Source of the DNA: Baekduia alba | Lineage (GTDB): Bacteria; Actinomycetota; Thermoleophilia; Solirubrobacterales; Solirubrobacteraceae | NCBI RefSeq assembly: GCF_028416635.1 | Contig: NZ_CP114013.1 | Coordinates: 5,704,001-5,768,000 of the forward strand | DNA: 64,000 bases | Direction of reading: 5' to 3' | Shown: positions 7,512-17,135 of the stretch, one piece after another | Layout of the letters: each line of letters opens with the position of its first letter | Position numbering within the stretch: position 1 is the first letter of the stretch | Position numbers and translations under genes: made by a program | The notes under the pieces: generated by a model | What the model saw: only the letters and a program-made list of their open reading frames with translations | Database searches by the model: none | Told to the model about the DNA's origin: nothing

Positions 7512-10500
7512 TCAGTGTTCGGCGAGCTTCGCCGCCAGGGCCGCGACGTCGTCGTCGCCGGTGACCTCCAGGCGCGGCGCCGTCATCGGCTGGCCGTCGA
7601 AGCGGGCCGTCCCCGGCTCGCAGGTGAAGGCGATGGTGAACCCGCAGGCCGCCGCGACGCGCGCGACGGCGTCGTCGACGTCGCCGAACGGGTAGGCCAG
7701 CGACGCCGGCGCCCGGCCGAGCGCGCGGCCCATGGCCAGGCGCGACCGGAGCAGGTCGGTCGCGACCTCGCGGGGCGGGAGCGCGGAGAGCGGCGGGTGC
7801 GCCGCGGTGTGCGAGCCGATCTCGGCGCCCTGGTCCTGCAGCCGGCGCAGCGTCGCCCAGCCCATGAGGTCGAGCCGCTCGCCGCGGTGGTCGTCCCACG
7901 CGTTGTGGCCGCCCGTACAGTCGGCGACCGCGAAGACCGTGGCCGAGAACCCGTACTTGCGCAGCAGCGGCCAGGCGTGGTCGGGGAAGTCGGCGTAGGC
8001 GTCGTCGAAGCTGATGACGATCGGGCGGCCGCGCAGCGGCTGGCGCGTGCGCATCGCGGTGGCGAGCTCCTCGGCCGCGACGCTGTAGTAGCCCTGGGCG
8101 CGGAGGTGGGCGAGGTGCGCCTCGAACTGCTCGGGGTGGGTGCGCCACTGGGCGTTGAAGGCCGAGCCCGTCGGCGAGATCCGGTGGTAGGCCAGGACGG
8201 GCACGCGGTCGGCAGGCTCGCGCTGGGTGATCTCCGCGGCCTCGCCGTCGTTGCGCAGCATCTCGGCGACCGCGGGCGGCAGCGTGTCGGGGAGCGCCGC
8301 GCGCTCGCGGTGGACGCGGCGCGGGCGGTGCGCGGCGATCCAGTCCCTGGGCCGGACCCAGCGCTGGACCACGTAGGCGTCGGTGACGACCTCGGCCTCC
8401 AGGCGCAGGAAGGAGTCGGCGAGCTCGCGGGTGATCGACGCGGCGCCGAACGGCAGGCCCCACGCGAAGCCGCGCTCGTCGTCGACCAGGAGGCGCGCGT
8501 GGGCCGTGACGAAGGCGCCGCCGGGCGTGACCGACGCCGCGATCTGCCCGATCGCGAAGCGCAGGCGCTCCACGGTCCCGGCGTAGTACAGGACCTCGCT
8601 GCAGACGACGAGCTCGGCCGCGGCGTAGGGCAGCGCGTCGGCGAACAGGTCGTGGCGGTCGAAGCGCACGCCGCCGTCGCGCCCGGCCGCCGCCACGCGG
8701 CGGCGGGCGTGGTCCAGCGCGAAGGGCGAGACGTCGAGCGCGTGCAGGTCGTCGGCGCGCTCGGCCAGCCGGACGGTGAAGTGGCCGGCGGCGCAGCCGA
8801 GCTCCAGCGCGGTGGCGACGTGCGGGGGCGCTAGCGCGAGCGTGCGGTCGTACTTGTCGCGCTCGTAGGCGTTGTCGTAGGACCACGGGTCGTCGGTGCG
8901 CGCGAAGAGCATGTCGAACTCCTCGGGGCTCGAGCCCTCCGGCGCGGTGCCGGGGACGTCGGCCTGCGCCGGCGCCGACCCGGGGTTCAGCAGCGTGGGG
9001 TCGATCACGACCAGCTCGCCGTCGCCGCGCTGCACCGGACGGCCGTCGAGCCCCATCAGCTCGGCGACGTCGCCGGCGAAGGCGGCGGGCAGCACGGCGC
9101 GGCGCGCCTGCGGACCGGCGACCGTGCCGGCGGCGGTGATCCCGACACGCAGCGCCGCGGGCGGCGAGGGGGCGCCGGCGGCGGCCGCCGCGGCGACGCG
9201 TTCGCGCAGCGTCCCGGTCGTCCCGGCGGACGCGAGCAGGCCGGCGCGGACCGCGGCCACGCACAGCTCGAAGCCGCACTGCCAGACGATCGCGGAGCGC
9301 AGCGCGTGCGGCGTGCGCGGCTCGTGCGCGCCGACGGTCACGGTGCCCAGCGGGACGCCGCCGCAGGTGACGGCCACCGCGACCTCGCCGTCGGGCAGCT
9401 CCGGCAGCGGGGCCGAGACCTCGACGGTGCCCGCGAGAGCCCCGCCGGCGTCGCCGTCCTCCCCGACCTCCGCCTCGGCGGAGTAGAAGTCGCTCGTCGT
9501 CACCGTCGGCAGGCCCCAGAGCTGCTGGAGGAACAGCTCCCAGCTGCGCGCGTCGGCGTCGTCGCGCGCGCTCAGGCCCGGCTCGACCGCGCGCTCGAGA
9601 TGGCGCGCCAGGAGCGTCCAGCCGAGCCGGTCGGCGATCGCGTCGGCGACGTGCCAGCCCAGCGCGGTCGAGCCGAACACCGGCAGCTCGAGCTCGTCGA
9701 GCAGCTCGCCGCCGTCGCGGACGCGGCAGATCAGGCGCTGCACGCCGTCCTCGAGCGCGACGTCGGCCGGCGGCCCCGCGGTCGGGTCGACGTCGAGCAG
9801 CTGGGCGTCGCCCAGGCGCAGCGCGCCGGCGGTGTCGTCGAGCGCGGCGAGGATCGCGCGGTCGAAGCTCTTGCGCGCGCGGCGGGCGAACAGCGGGACG
9901 CCGGCGATCGTCTCGAAACGCTGCAGCAGAGCGTCGACGCGGTCCCACAGCTCCGGCTCGAACGACGGCCAGTCGGTGGCGAGCTGGGCGCGCCCCAGCG
10001 GCACGGCCGCCGAGATCGTCCAGCCGATCGCGGCCGGGTCGGAGATCATCGGCTTGAGGTCGTCGACCAGCGTCAGCACCGCCTCGGGATCGCCGCCGCG
10101 ACCCAGGACCAGGCCGGCGCAGTAGGCGGCCATGCCGAGCTTGGCCAGCGGCTCCATCCGAGCGTCGGCGCCGGCGCGGTGCGTCTCGACGGGCTCGACG
10201 ACGCGCGGGTCCTCGCCGTGGCCGCGGTCGATGACCTCCAGCCCGTTGCGCAGCATCTGCACGCCGTCGTTGGACGCCGACTGCCGGCGCAGGCGGTAGA
10301 TCGCGATGCGCCGCGGGACCTCGACCGCGCGCAGGCCGCCGCGCGCCAGGCGCTGCCACAGGTCCCAGTCCTCGCACGTCCGCAGCGACTCGTCGAAGCC
10401 GCCGGCGGCCAGCACGAGGTCGCGGCGGGTGACGCAGGCGTGGATCGCGAACGCGCACGTGCCCGAGAACGAGCGGAAGAGGTCGTCGGCCGGGACGTCG

Positions 10501-10934
10501 CGCACCTCGTCGAACAGCCGCCCGTCGGGCAGCAGGCGACACCAGCCGCCGTAGACCAGGTCCAGCGACGGGTCGCGCCGGACCTCGTCCATGAACCACG
10601 CCAGCGCCTCGGGGACGAGCAGGTCGTCGGCATCGAGGAACAGCAGCCAGGGGTTGCGGGCCTCGCGCAGCCCGCGGTTGCGGGTGGCGCTGACGCCCGC
10701 GTTCTCCTTCGGGATCCAGCGGACGCGCGGGTCGGCGGCGGCGAGCGCCTGGGCGACGCGCGCGGTGTCGTCGGTGGAGCCGTCGTCGACGACGACGGCC
10801 TCCCACGCGCCGGCGGTGAAGGTCTGCGCCTGCAGCGACGCGATCGTCTCGGCCAGCGTCTCGGCGGCGTTGAACGCAGGGATGACCACCGACACGTCCA
10901 AGGAGATCTCCGCCGTCGTCAGCCCCATGTTCAC
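7512..10934 (-). CDS. trifunctional GT2 glycosyltransferase / SAM methyltransferase / polysaccharide deacetylase
   Basis: 1140 residues. Residues 12-240 are a GT-A family 2 glycosyltransferase (SVVIPAFNAAETL, VVVDDGSTDD, LFLDADDLL near 99). About 690-830 is a class I methyltransferase (ALELGCAAGHFTVRLAE near 713, VVCSEVLYY). About 910-1135 is a NodB-type deacetylase (VISFDDAY near 975, GSHTAAHPPL near 1042, AYPFGDVD) with the metal Asp/His pattern intact. The middle (about 250-680) is unassigned. This three-part architecture occurs in polysaccharide loci. GTG 10934 is preferred over ATG 10928 because GGAG (complement of 10942-10945) sits 7 nt upstream. It could add a sugar, methylate it and remove an N- or O-acetyl group; substrates unknown. 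Confidence 0.88.
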   Translation of the reverse strand: MNMGLTTAEISLDVSVVIPAFNAAETLAETIASLQAQTFTAGAWEAVVVDDGSTDDTARVAQALAAADPRVRWIPKENAGVSATRNRGLREARNPWLLFLDADDLLVPEALAWFMDEVRRDPSLDLVYGGWCRLLPDGRLFDEVRDVPADDLFRSFSGTCAFAIHACVTRRDLVLAAGGFDESLRTCEDWDLWQRLARGGLRAVEVPRRIAIYRLRRQSASNDGVQMLRNGLEVIDRGHGEDPRVVEPVETHRAGADARMEPLAKLGMAAYCAGLVLGRGGDPEAVLTLVDDLKPMISDPAAIGWTISAAVPLGRAQLATDWPSFEPELWDRVDALLQRFETIAGVPLFARRARKSFDRAILAALDDTAGALRLGDAQLLDVDPTAGPPADVALEDGVQRLICRVRDGGELLDELELPVFGSTALGWHVADAIADRLGWTLLARHLERAVEPGLSARDDADARSWELFLQQLWGLPTVTTSDFYSAEAEVGEDGDAGGALAGTVEVSAPLPELPDGEVAVAVTCGGVPLGTVTVGAHEPRTPHALRSAIVWQCGFELCVAAVRAGLLASAGTTGTLRERVAAAAAAGAPSPPAALRVGITAAGTVAGPQARRAVLPAAFAGDVAELMGLDGRPVQRGDGELVVIDPTLLNPGSAPAQADVPGTAPEGSSPEEFDMLFARTDDPWSYDNAYERDKYDRTLALAPPHVATALELGCAAGHFTVRLAERADDLHALDVSPFALDHARRRVAAAGRDGGVRFDRHDLFADALPYAAAELVVCSEVLYYAGTVERLRFAIGQIAASVTPGGAFVTAHARLLVDDERGFAWGLPFGAASITRELADSFLRLEAEVVTDAYVVQRWVRPRDWIAAHRPRRVHRERAALPDTLPPAVAEMLRNDGEAAEITQREPADRVPVLAYHRISPTGSAFNAQWRTHPEQFEAHLAHLRAQGYYSVAAEELATAMRTRQPLRGRPIVISFDDAYADFPDHAWPLLRKYGFSATVFAVADCTGGHNAWDDHRGERLDLMGWATLRRLQDQGAEIGSHTAAHPPLSALPPREVATDLLRSRLAMGRALGRAPASLAYPFGDVDDAVARVAAACGFTIAFTCEPGTARFDGQPMTAPRLEVTGDDDVAALAAKLAEH

Positions 10935-10957
10935 CGGAATGCTCCAACATCGAGACG

Positions 10958-13900
10958 ATGCACCGCCCGCACGGTAGGCCCCCGGCCGCCATCGGCGTCG
11001 CCGTCGTGGAGGCCACGACGACCTTGGAGCAGTTCGACTTCACCACCGCGGAGCGGTGGCACGTGGTCGTCCTGGACGGCGGCGTGCCGGTCGCGCGGGT
11101 CGAGCTGGCGAGCCCGGGCGCGACCACGGGGCCCGCGCTGGCCCACGCCGCGATCCTGCGCCACGCCGACCGCGCGATCGAGCGCCGGCGCCTGGACGCC
11201 ACGCTGCGCGAGCGCCTGGGCGTGCGGGCCCCGGAGCCCGACCGCCAGGCGGTGACGGTCGTCGTCTGCACGCACGGCCGGCCGGCGCACCTGCCGCGCG
11301 CGCTGGACGGGATCGCCGGGCTGGACCCCGCGCCCGACGAGGTCGTGATCGTCGACAACGCGCCGGGCGAGCGCGACTGCCGCGCGCTGGTGGAGTCCTT
11401 CGGCTTCCGCTACGTCCGCGAGGACGACAAGGGCCTGGACAACGCGCGCAACGCCGGGCTGCGGACCGCGCGCGGCGCCGTGATCGCGTTCATGGACGAC
11501 GACGTGATCCCGTCGCCCGGCTGGCTGGCCGGCGTCGACGCGCTGTTCGCCGACCCGCTCGTCGCGGCGGTCACCGGCCCGGCGTTCCCCTACACCTTGG
11601 CCGACCCGTCGCAAGAGCGGATGGAGCGGCAGGCGTCGCTGACCCGCGGGCTGGAGCGGCGGCGGTGGGATTGGACGATCCTGCCACCCGTCCACGGCGG
11701 GCAGGTGGGCGTCGGCGCCAACATGCTGCTGCGCGCGACCGCGGTGGCCCAGCTCGGCGAGGTGCTGTTCCCGCCCGAGCTCGACGCGGGCACGGCGACG
11801 GAGTCCGGCGGCGACACCTACGCCTTCGGCCGGCTGCTCGCCGCGGGCCACCGGCTGGTCTACGACCCGGCGACGTTCGTCTTCCACGTCCACCGCACCG
11901 ACACCGACGCGCTGGAGCGCGCGGTGCGCGGCTACGGGACCGGCATGGCGGCGTCGCTGCTGAAGAACCTGCTCGAGCACGGGGAGCTGGAGGTCCCGCG
12001 CGCCGCGTTCTGGTTCGTGCGCCAGCTCGTCGACACACTCAAGCGCTTCCTGCTGGGCCGCGGCGACGAGGAGGAGCTGCGCGTCGCGTGGCTGTACCTG
12101 CGCGGCGCGCTGGACGGGCCGGCGCGGCTGCTGCGGGCACGGCGCGCGGCGCCGCCGGCCGCGCCGATCGTGCCGCCGGGCGCGATGGCGGAGGGCGCGG
12201 CCGCGGCGACGACCGCGGCGCCTGCGCCGTGGACCGAGGCCGCGCCGCGGCTCACCGTCGTGGTCCCGACCGTCGGGCGCATCGCCGCGCTGCGGCGGTG
12301 CCTCGCGGCGCTGGCCGCGCAGACCGCGCCGGCGGGCAGCTACGCCGTGCTCGTCGTCGACGACGCCGCGGCCGCCCCGACCGACGTCGCCGCGCTCGCG
12401 CCCGCGGGGCTCGCCGTCGCGACGCTGCGGACCGGCGGCGCCGGCGCCGCACGGGCGCGCAACGCCGGCGCCCGGGCCGCGACCACGCCGCTGGTGTTGT
12501 TCGTCGACGACGACGTCGTCCCCGAGCGCCAGCTCGTCGCCGAGCACCTCGCCGCCCACGCCGCCGGCGCGCCCGACGTCGTGTTCGGCCCCTATCCGCC
12601 GCGGCCGCCGCTCCGGACGCTCGCCGCGTCGGGCGCCGAGCCGTGGTGGGTCGACCACCTCGACGAGATCGCGCGCACCGGGCACCTGCGCTTCAACGAC
12701 GTCCTGAGCGGCAACACGTCGGTCGCCCGCGTCCCGTTCCTGGACCGCGGCGGCTTCCCCGAGGCGATCTCGGTCTGGCGCCGCGAGGACTGGGCCTGGG
12801 GTCTGCAGCTGCTCGCCGACGGCGCCGCGCTGGCCGTCGCGCCGCGGGCCCGCGGCTGGCACGAGTACCGCCTGTCGTCGACCCAGCGGCTCCAGGCCGC
12901 CTACGAGGAGGGGCGCGGCGACGCGCTGCTCATCGCTCGCTGGCCCGCAGCGGTCGCCGGGCTCGACGCGGCCAAGACGCGGATGCCCGACCCGCGGCGC
13001 GGCCCGCTGCGCTACGCGATCACCGCGGCGCTCGCCGCCCCGCGCGGGCGCGCCGCAACCGGCGTCGTGCTCGGCGCGCTGGAGGCCGGCAACCTGCGCA
13101 ACCCGTGGTCGCTGCTGCACCGCCGCGCCCAGCGCGCCGCCTACGCGACCGGTCTGCGCCACGGCGGCTTCACCGGCGTCGGCGGTCCGCTGGCCGGCGC
13201 CTGCGGGACGATCGAGATCGACCTCCTCGACGCCGCGCCCGTCGCGGTGCCCGCCACCCCGGCGGCGCCGCTGGCCCGCGTCCGCGCCGGCGACCTGACC
13301 CAGGACGTCGTCCCACCCGAGGGCCACTGGGGCGACATGTTGGTCAAGGCGATCGGCGACCACCTCGAGTGGCCGCTGTGGCGCCGCGCGCTGCCGCGAC
13401 GGCCCGCGCCCGCCCCGCCGGCCGACCCGCGCCAGGTCGTCCTCGTCACCGCCGGGCCCGCCGCCGCGATCGCGGCGCGCGACGCCGGGCTGCGCGTCGC
13501 GCTGGCCGACGACGCCTGGGCCGCCGCCGACGCGCTCCTGGCCGCCGGCGCCACGCCCTTCGTCGGCATCCTCTTCGGCGACGCGACGCCGACCCGCGCC
13601 TGGCTGGACGCCACGATGGTCGCCTTCGACGGCAGCCGCGTCGCCGCGGTCGTCGGCGAGGCGCTGGAGTCCGAGGACCCCGAGCCGCCGATCGGGCTGC
13701 ACGACCACGATCCGCGCCGCCTCCCGTTCCTGCGGATGGACGTGCGCTTCGCGTTCGCCGTCCTGCGGGCCGAGCCGGCCCGCGCGGCCGGCGGCATCCG
13801 GCCCGCCCAGCAGCGCCTCGGCACCGCCGCGCCGCTGCTGACGCTCGTCGAGCGGCTGCTGCGCGACGGCCACGTGGTCGCCGAGCGCTCGGCGCCCGAG

Positions 13901-14101
13901 CTGGCCGCCGAGGCCTCCGGCGGCCTGCGCCCCGGCCTCGACGTCGGCGCCGCCCGCCGCGCCGGCCTGCGCCTCGCCGCCGGTCAGGCGCGCAGCGACG
14001 GCGGTCGCGCCGGCGCGCTGCTGGCGCTGCGCGTCGCGGTCACCGGCGCCAACGCGCTGCGCGTCTCGGCCAAGCGCCGCCTACGCTCAGCCCGCGGCTG
14101 A
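10958..14101 (+). CDS. multi-domain GT2 glycosyltransferase (two active-looking GT-A modules, possible degenerate third)
   Basis: 1047 residues, divergent from the trifunctional gene with only 23 bp between starts; GTG 11006 is an alternative start. After a roughly 100-residue lead region come GT2 module 1 (VTVVVCTHGRP, AFMDDDVIPSPGWL with the DXD near 179) and module 2 (LTVVVPTVGR, LFVDDDVVPERQ near 516). The last 300 residues retain a GT2-like order (VVLVTAGP, then FGDATPTRAWLD, then GGIRPAQQRLG) without a DXD, so I read them as a decayed third module. Each active module would add one sugar to the growing repeat. The 3' end overlaps the convergent ABC gene by 15 bp. Confidence 0.85.
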   Translation: MHRPHGRPPAAIGVAVVEATTTLEQFDFTTAERWHVVVLDGGVPVARVELASPGATTGPALAHAAILRHADRAIERRRLDATLRERLGVRAPEPDRQAVTVVVCTHGRPAHLPRALDGIAGLDPAPDEVVIVDNAPGERDCRALVESFGFRYVREDDKGLDNARNAGLRTARGAVIAFMDDDVIPSPGWLAGVDALFADPLVAAVTGPAFPYTLADPSQERMERQASLTRGLERRRWDWTILPPVHGGQVGVGANMLLRATAVAQLGEVLFPPELDAGTATESGGDTYAFGRLLAAGHRLVYDPATFVFHVHRTDTDALERAVRGYGTGMAASLLKNLLEHGELEVPRAAFWFVRQLVDTLKRFLLGRGDEEELRVAWLYLRGALDGPARLLRARRAAPPAAPIVPPGAMAEGAAAATTAAPAPWTEAAPRLTVVVPTVGRIAALRRCLAALAAQTAPAGSYAVLVVDDAAAAPTDVAALAPAGLAVATLRTGGAGAARARNAGARAATTPLVLFVDDDVVPERQLVAEHLAAHAAGAPDVVFGPYPPRPPLRTLAASGAEPWWVDHLDEIARTGHLRFNDVLSGNTSVARVPFLDRGGFPEAISVWRREDWAWGLQLLADGAALAVAPRARGWHEYRLSSTQRLQAAYEEGRGDALLIARWPAAVAGLDAAKTRMPDPRRGPLRYAITAALAAPRGRAATGVVLGALEAGNLRNPWSLLHRRAQRAAYATGLRHGGFTGVGGPLAGACGTIEIDLLDAAPVAVPATPAAPLARVRAGDLTQDVVPPEGHWGDMLVKAIGDHLEWPLWRRALPRRPAPAPPADPRQVVLVTAGPAAAIAARDAGLRVALADDAWAAADALLAAGATPFVGILFGDATPTRAWLDATMVAFDGSRVAAVVGEALESEDPEPPIGLHDHDPRRLPFLRMDVRFAFAVLRAEPARAAGGIRPAQQRLGTAAPLLTLVERLLRDGHVVAERSAPELAAEASGGLRPGLDVGAARRAGLRLAAGQARSDGGRAGALLALRVAVTGANALRVSAKRRLRSARG

Positions 14102-15352
14102 GGGCCGCGAGCCGGCCGCGCGCGCCGGCGCCCAGCGCCGCGGCGCCACGTACACGCCCTTGACGCCGCGGTCGGACTCGACCTCGAAGCGATGGGCGTT
14201 CCAGTGGTAGTCGTAGCCGTACTCCCAGCCGGGCTCGTAGACCCCGACGTCGACCGCGTAGTCGCCGCTGGTCAGGTCCACCGGGTCGAACGCGACGCGC
14301 AGCGTCACGCCGTCCTCGTCCACCACCAGGTCGGAGCCGAGCTCCTCCGAGCTGGTCTCGAAGCACATGACCTGGTCCTCCAGGCGCGTGACGCCGACGG
14401 TCACGACCGCCGGCTTGGGCCCCTGGTGGGCGCGGATCGTCAGCTCCACGTTCAGCGGCTGGCCGCCCTGCAGCAGCTGGATGTCGCGACCGTCGGCGCT
14501 GGTGAGATGCACCTCGTCGATCGTCAGCTCCTGGCTGCCGAACCGGTTCTCGCCCAGCTTGAGCAGCGCGTCGTCGTCCTCGTCGCCCGCCGGCGTCACC
14601 GCCAGCGTGTCGAGCCGCATGCCGTCGCGGTAGGCCTCGACGACGTCCTCGGCGGTGCCCGCCGCGCGGACGCGCCCGGACTGCAGCCAGATCGCCTCGT
14701 CGCAGGAGCGCTCGACCTCGTCGAGGTTGTGGGAGGCGAAGACGACCGTCGCGCCGGCCGAGCGCAGCTCCTCGATGCGGGCCATGCACTTGGCCTGGAA
14801 GCGCGCGTCGCCGACCGCGATGACCTCGTCGAGGATCAGCGCCGGCGGGTCGAGCTGGGCGACGACGCCGAAGGCCAGCCGCAGCTTCATACCCTCGGAG
14901 TAGGTGCGCATCGGCGCGTCGGCGAAGTCGTCGAGCTCGGCGAACTCGATGACCGACGCCAGCACGCGCCGCGCCTGCGCGCCGGTCATCCCAGCGATCA
15001 GCGCCGCGGTGTAGGCGTTCTCGCGGCCCGTGAGCTCCAGGTCGAGCGTGTCGCCGAGCGACAGCACGGACGCCGTCCCGTCCGGCACCACGATCTCCCC
15101 GCGCGTCGCGCGGCCCAGGCCGGACGCCAGCCGCAACATGGTGGACTTGCCCGCGCCGTTGGCGCCGATGATCCCCATCATCCGGCCGTGGCCGACGCGC
15201 ATCGTCACGTCCTGCAGCGCCCAGCGCTCCTCGCGCCTGCGCAGCGCCTCCGGGACGCGCCGCGACAGGATCGCCCGGCTGGTGCGCGCGCCCTCGCCGG
15301 TCCAGCGCGGGTAGGACTTCCAGACGCCCTCGAAGGTGAGCGCGTGCCTCAC
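14087..15352 (-). CDS. polysaccharide ABC exporter ATPase (Wzt/TagH type)
   Basis: 421 residues from GTG 15352, chosen because it overlaps the permease stop as GTGA. The ATPase has Walker A GANGAGKS, the signature YSEGMKLRLA, Walker B LILDEV and the switch histidine in ASHN. About 160 residues follow after the ATPase (from about 260), forming a C-terminal beta-sandwich like that of Wzt, which in O-antigen systems recognises a modified chain end before export. It partners with the permease upstream to move a lipid-linked polysaccharide across the membrane. Confidence 0.9.
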   Translation of the reverse strand: MRHALTFEGVWKSYPRWTGEGARTSRAILSRRVPEALRRREERWALQDVTMRVGHGRMMGIIGANGAGKSTMLRLASGLGRATRGEIVVPDGTASVLSLGDTLDLELTGRENAYTAALIAGMTGAQARRVLASVIEFAELDDFADAPMRTYSEGMKLRLAFGVVAQLDPPALILDEVIAVGDARFQAKCMARIEELRSAGATVVFASHNLDEVERSCDEAIWLQSGRVRAAGTAEDVVEAYRDGMRLDTLAVTPAGDEDDDALLKLGENRFGSQELTIDEVHLTSADGRDIQLLQGGQPLNVELTIRAHQGPKPAVVTVGVTRLEDQVMCFETSSEELGSDLVVDEDGVTLRVAFDPVDLTSGDYAVDVGVYEPGWEYGYDYHWNAHRFEVESDRGVKGVYVAPRRWAPARAAGSRPSAAG

Positions 15353-16140
15353 AGGTTGTCCACCAGCCCGGGCCGCATCCGCTCGAACGCGAACCAGCCG
15401 GCGACCGCGAGGAGCACGGAGAGCGCCACGGTGCCAACGATGTGCCCGACGCTCGGATAGGGCAGCCCGAGCAGGAGCGCACGGTCGAGCTCGAGGAACG
15501 TGGTCATCGGGTTGAGCTGGAGGAGCCACTCGTACTGCTGTGGGATCCTGTGCAAGCTGTAGAAGACCGGTGTCAGGTAGAAGAGCACCATCAGGCCCAG
15601 GGTCACGATGTTCGGGACGTCCCGGACGTAGACGGAGGCAGGCGCGACGAGCCAGGCGAGGCCGACCATCAAGACCAGCTGCACCGCGAGGACGAGCGGG
15701 AACAGGAGCGCCGTGGCGTGCAGCTCACCGCTGAAGATCAGCATGAGCAGGAGCACCGGCGCGGCCATCAGGACGTCGACGAACGGCACGATCACCGCGA
15801 CCACCGGCAGCACGGCCGGCGGCAGCCGCGGCTGGAAGACGAGGTGCCGCTGGTCGATGAGAGAGGTCGAGGCCGCCGACAGCCCGGTGCTGAACGCGCT
15901 CCAGGCCACCAGGCCGCTGAACACGTAGACCGGGAAGTCAGGGATGCCGAGGTCGAGGACCGACGAGAAGACGAAGACGAGGACCGCCAGCTGGGCCAGC
16001 TGGCGGGCGAGCGGCCATGCCCAGCCGAGCATCGTGAACCGGTGGGCCGACGACAGCTCGCGCTTGACGAGGTGGCCGACGAGCTCGGGGTGGCGCAGCC
16101 CCAGGCGGCCGCCGGTCGTTCTGGGGATCGCGATGTCCAT
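15349..16140 (-). CDS. polysaccharide ABC exporter permease (Wzm/TagG type)
   Basis: 263 residues from ATG 16140 with six predicted membrane segments. Family marks include LVKRELSSAHRFTMLGWAW near the N-terminus, DLGIPDFPVYVFSGLVAW and, near the end, YLTPVFYSLHRIP followed by NPMTTFLELDRALL. An upstream start at 16179 is possible but would overlap the divergent glycosyltransferase start at 16155, so the shorter form is preferred. It is translationally coupled to the ATPase gene (4-bp overlap). Confidence 0.9.
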   Translation of the reverse strand: MDIAIPRTTGGRLGLRHPELVGHLVKRELSSAHRFTMLGWAWPLARQLAQLAVLVFVFSSVLDLGIPDFPVYVFSGLVAWSAFSTGLSAASTSLIDQRHLVFQPRLPPAVLPVVAVIVPFVDVLMAAPVLLLMLIFSGELHATALLFPLVLAVQLVLMVGLAWLVAPASVYVRDVPNIVTLGLMVLFYLTPVFYSLHRIPQQYEWLLQLNPMTTFLELDRALLLGLPYPSVGHIVGTVALSVLLAVAGWFAFERMRPGLVDNL

Positions 16141-16154
16141 GGTGATCGGCAACC

Positions 16155-17135
16155 GTGCCTGCATCACATTCTGACGCATCCGAAAGCGCGGCCCCGACGG
16201 GCGCGCCCACGGTGTCGGTCGTCATCCCCGCCGCGAGCGACCGCGCATCGCTCGCGCAGGTCGTCGCGCTCAGCGTCCAGGACCCGGCCGCGCTCGAGGT
16301 CGTCGTGGTCGACGACACGGCCGCGGGCGACCTCCCGGCGCCGCGCGACGCCCGCGTGGTGCGCGGCCCGTGCATCGGCCCGGCCGGCGCGCGCCAGGTC
16401 GGCGCCGAGGCCGCGCGCGGCGACGTGATCCTGCTGCTCGACGACGACGTGGTCCCCGAGGCCGGTCTGGTCTCCGGCCACCGGCGCCACCACGCGCGCG
16501 CCGAGGGGATCGTCGTGGTGGGCGCGACGCCGTTCACGGTTCCGGCCGGCCGCGGCGAGGACGACGTCGCCTCGCGCATCCACGCCCAGGAGTACGAGGA
16601 GCGCGCGCGCCGCTACCGGGCCGGTCCCGAGGACCCGCTGCCGCATCTGTGGGGCGGCAACGTCTCGCTGCGGCGCGCCGACGCGCTGCGGGTCGGGATC
16701 GCCTCCGACGCCTTCACCGACCACTACCACGAGGACCGCGACTTCGGCCTGCGCCTGCACGCCGCGGGCCTGCGCGGCGTCTACGACCCGGCGCTGGTCG
16801 CCCATCACCACTACCAGCGCACGCTGCGCCAGTGGCTGGCCGACGCGCGGGCGCGCGGCGCCGCCGAGGCCGCGCTGCACGACCTGCACCGCCCCGCGCT
16901 CGGGGACGTCCCCGACCCGGGCTACGTCCGCGACCTGCGCGCGCCGGCGCGCGCGCTCGTCGCGCTGGCCGAGCGCCCGCGCTCGGGCCCTCCGACGCGC
17001 CGGGCCCTCACGCTGCTCGTCCGCCACGGCGGCCGGCTGGGCCTGCAGAGCGCCCAGCTGGCGGCGGCGCGGGTCCTACGACGCGTGGAGCTGCGCCGCG
17101 GAGCCCGGACCGCCGCCGGCCGCCGCGCTACTTGA
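16155..17135 (+). CDS. GT2 family glycosyltransferase
   Basis: 326 residues from GTG 16155. The GT-A fold is shown by VSVVIPAASDR, VVVVDDTAA and the metal-binding LLLDDDVVPEAG, with the acceptor region HLWGGNVSLRRA, then EDRDFGLRLHAAGL and HHHYQRTL. The gene is a close paralogue of the glycosyltransferase at 19994-20971, sharing these blocks in the same order, so the two probably arose by duplication and may add similar sugars. It is divergent from the ABC exporter and overlaps the convergent esterase gene by 8 bp. Confidence 0.88.
   Translation: MPASHSDASESAAPTGAPTVSVVIPAASDRASLAQVVALSVQDPAALEVVVVDDTAAGDLPAPRDARVVRGPCIGPAGARQVGAEAARGDVILLLDDDVVPEAGLVSGHRRHHARAEGIVVVGATPFTVPAGRGEDDVASRIHAQEYEERARRYRAGPEDPLPHLWGGNVSLRRADALRVGIASDAFTDHYHEDRDFGLRLHAAGLRGVYDPALVAHHHYQRTLRQWLADARARGAAEAALHDLHRPALGDVPDPGYVRDLRAPARALVALAERPRSGPPTRRALTLLVRHGGRLGLQSAQLAAARVLRRVELRRGARTAAGRRAT

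Noticed and set aside
10931-13873. 980-codon open frame on the minus strand opposite the tandem GT2 gene
   Set aside because: It is the antisense shadow of high-GC codon bias; the product is Arg/Gly/Ala-rich without family motifs, whereas the plus strand has clear GT2 blocks.
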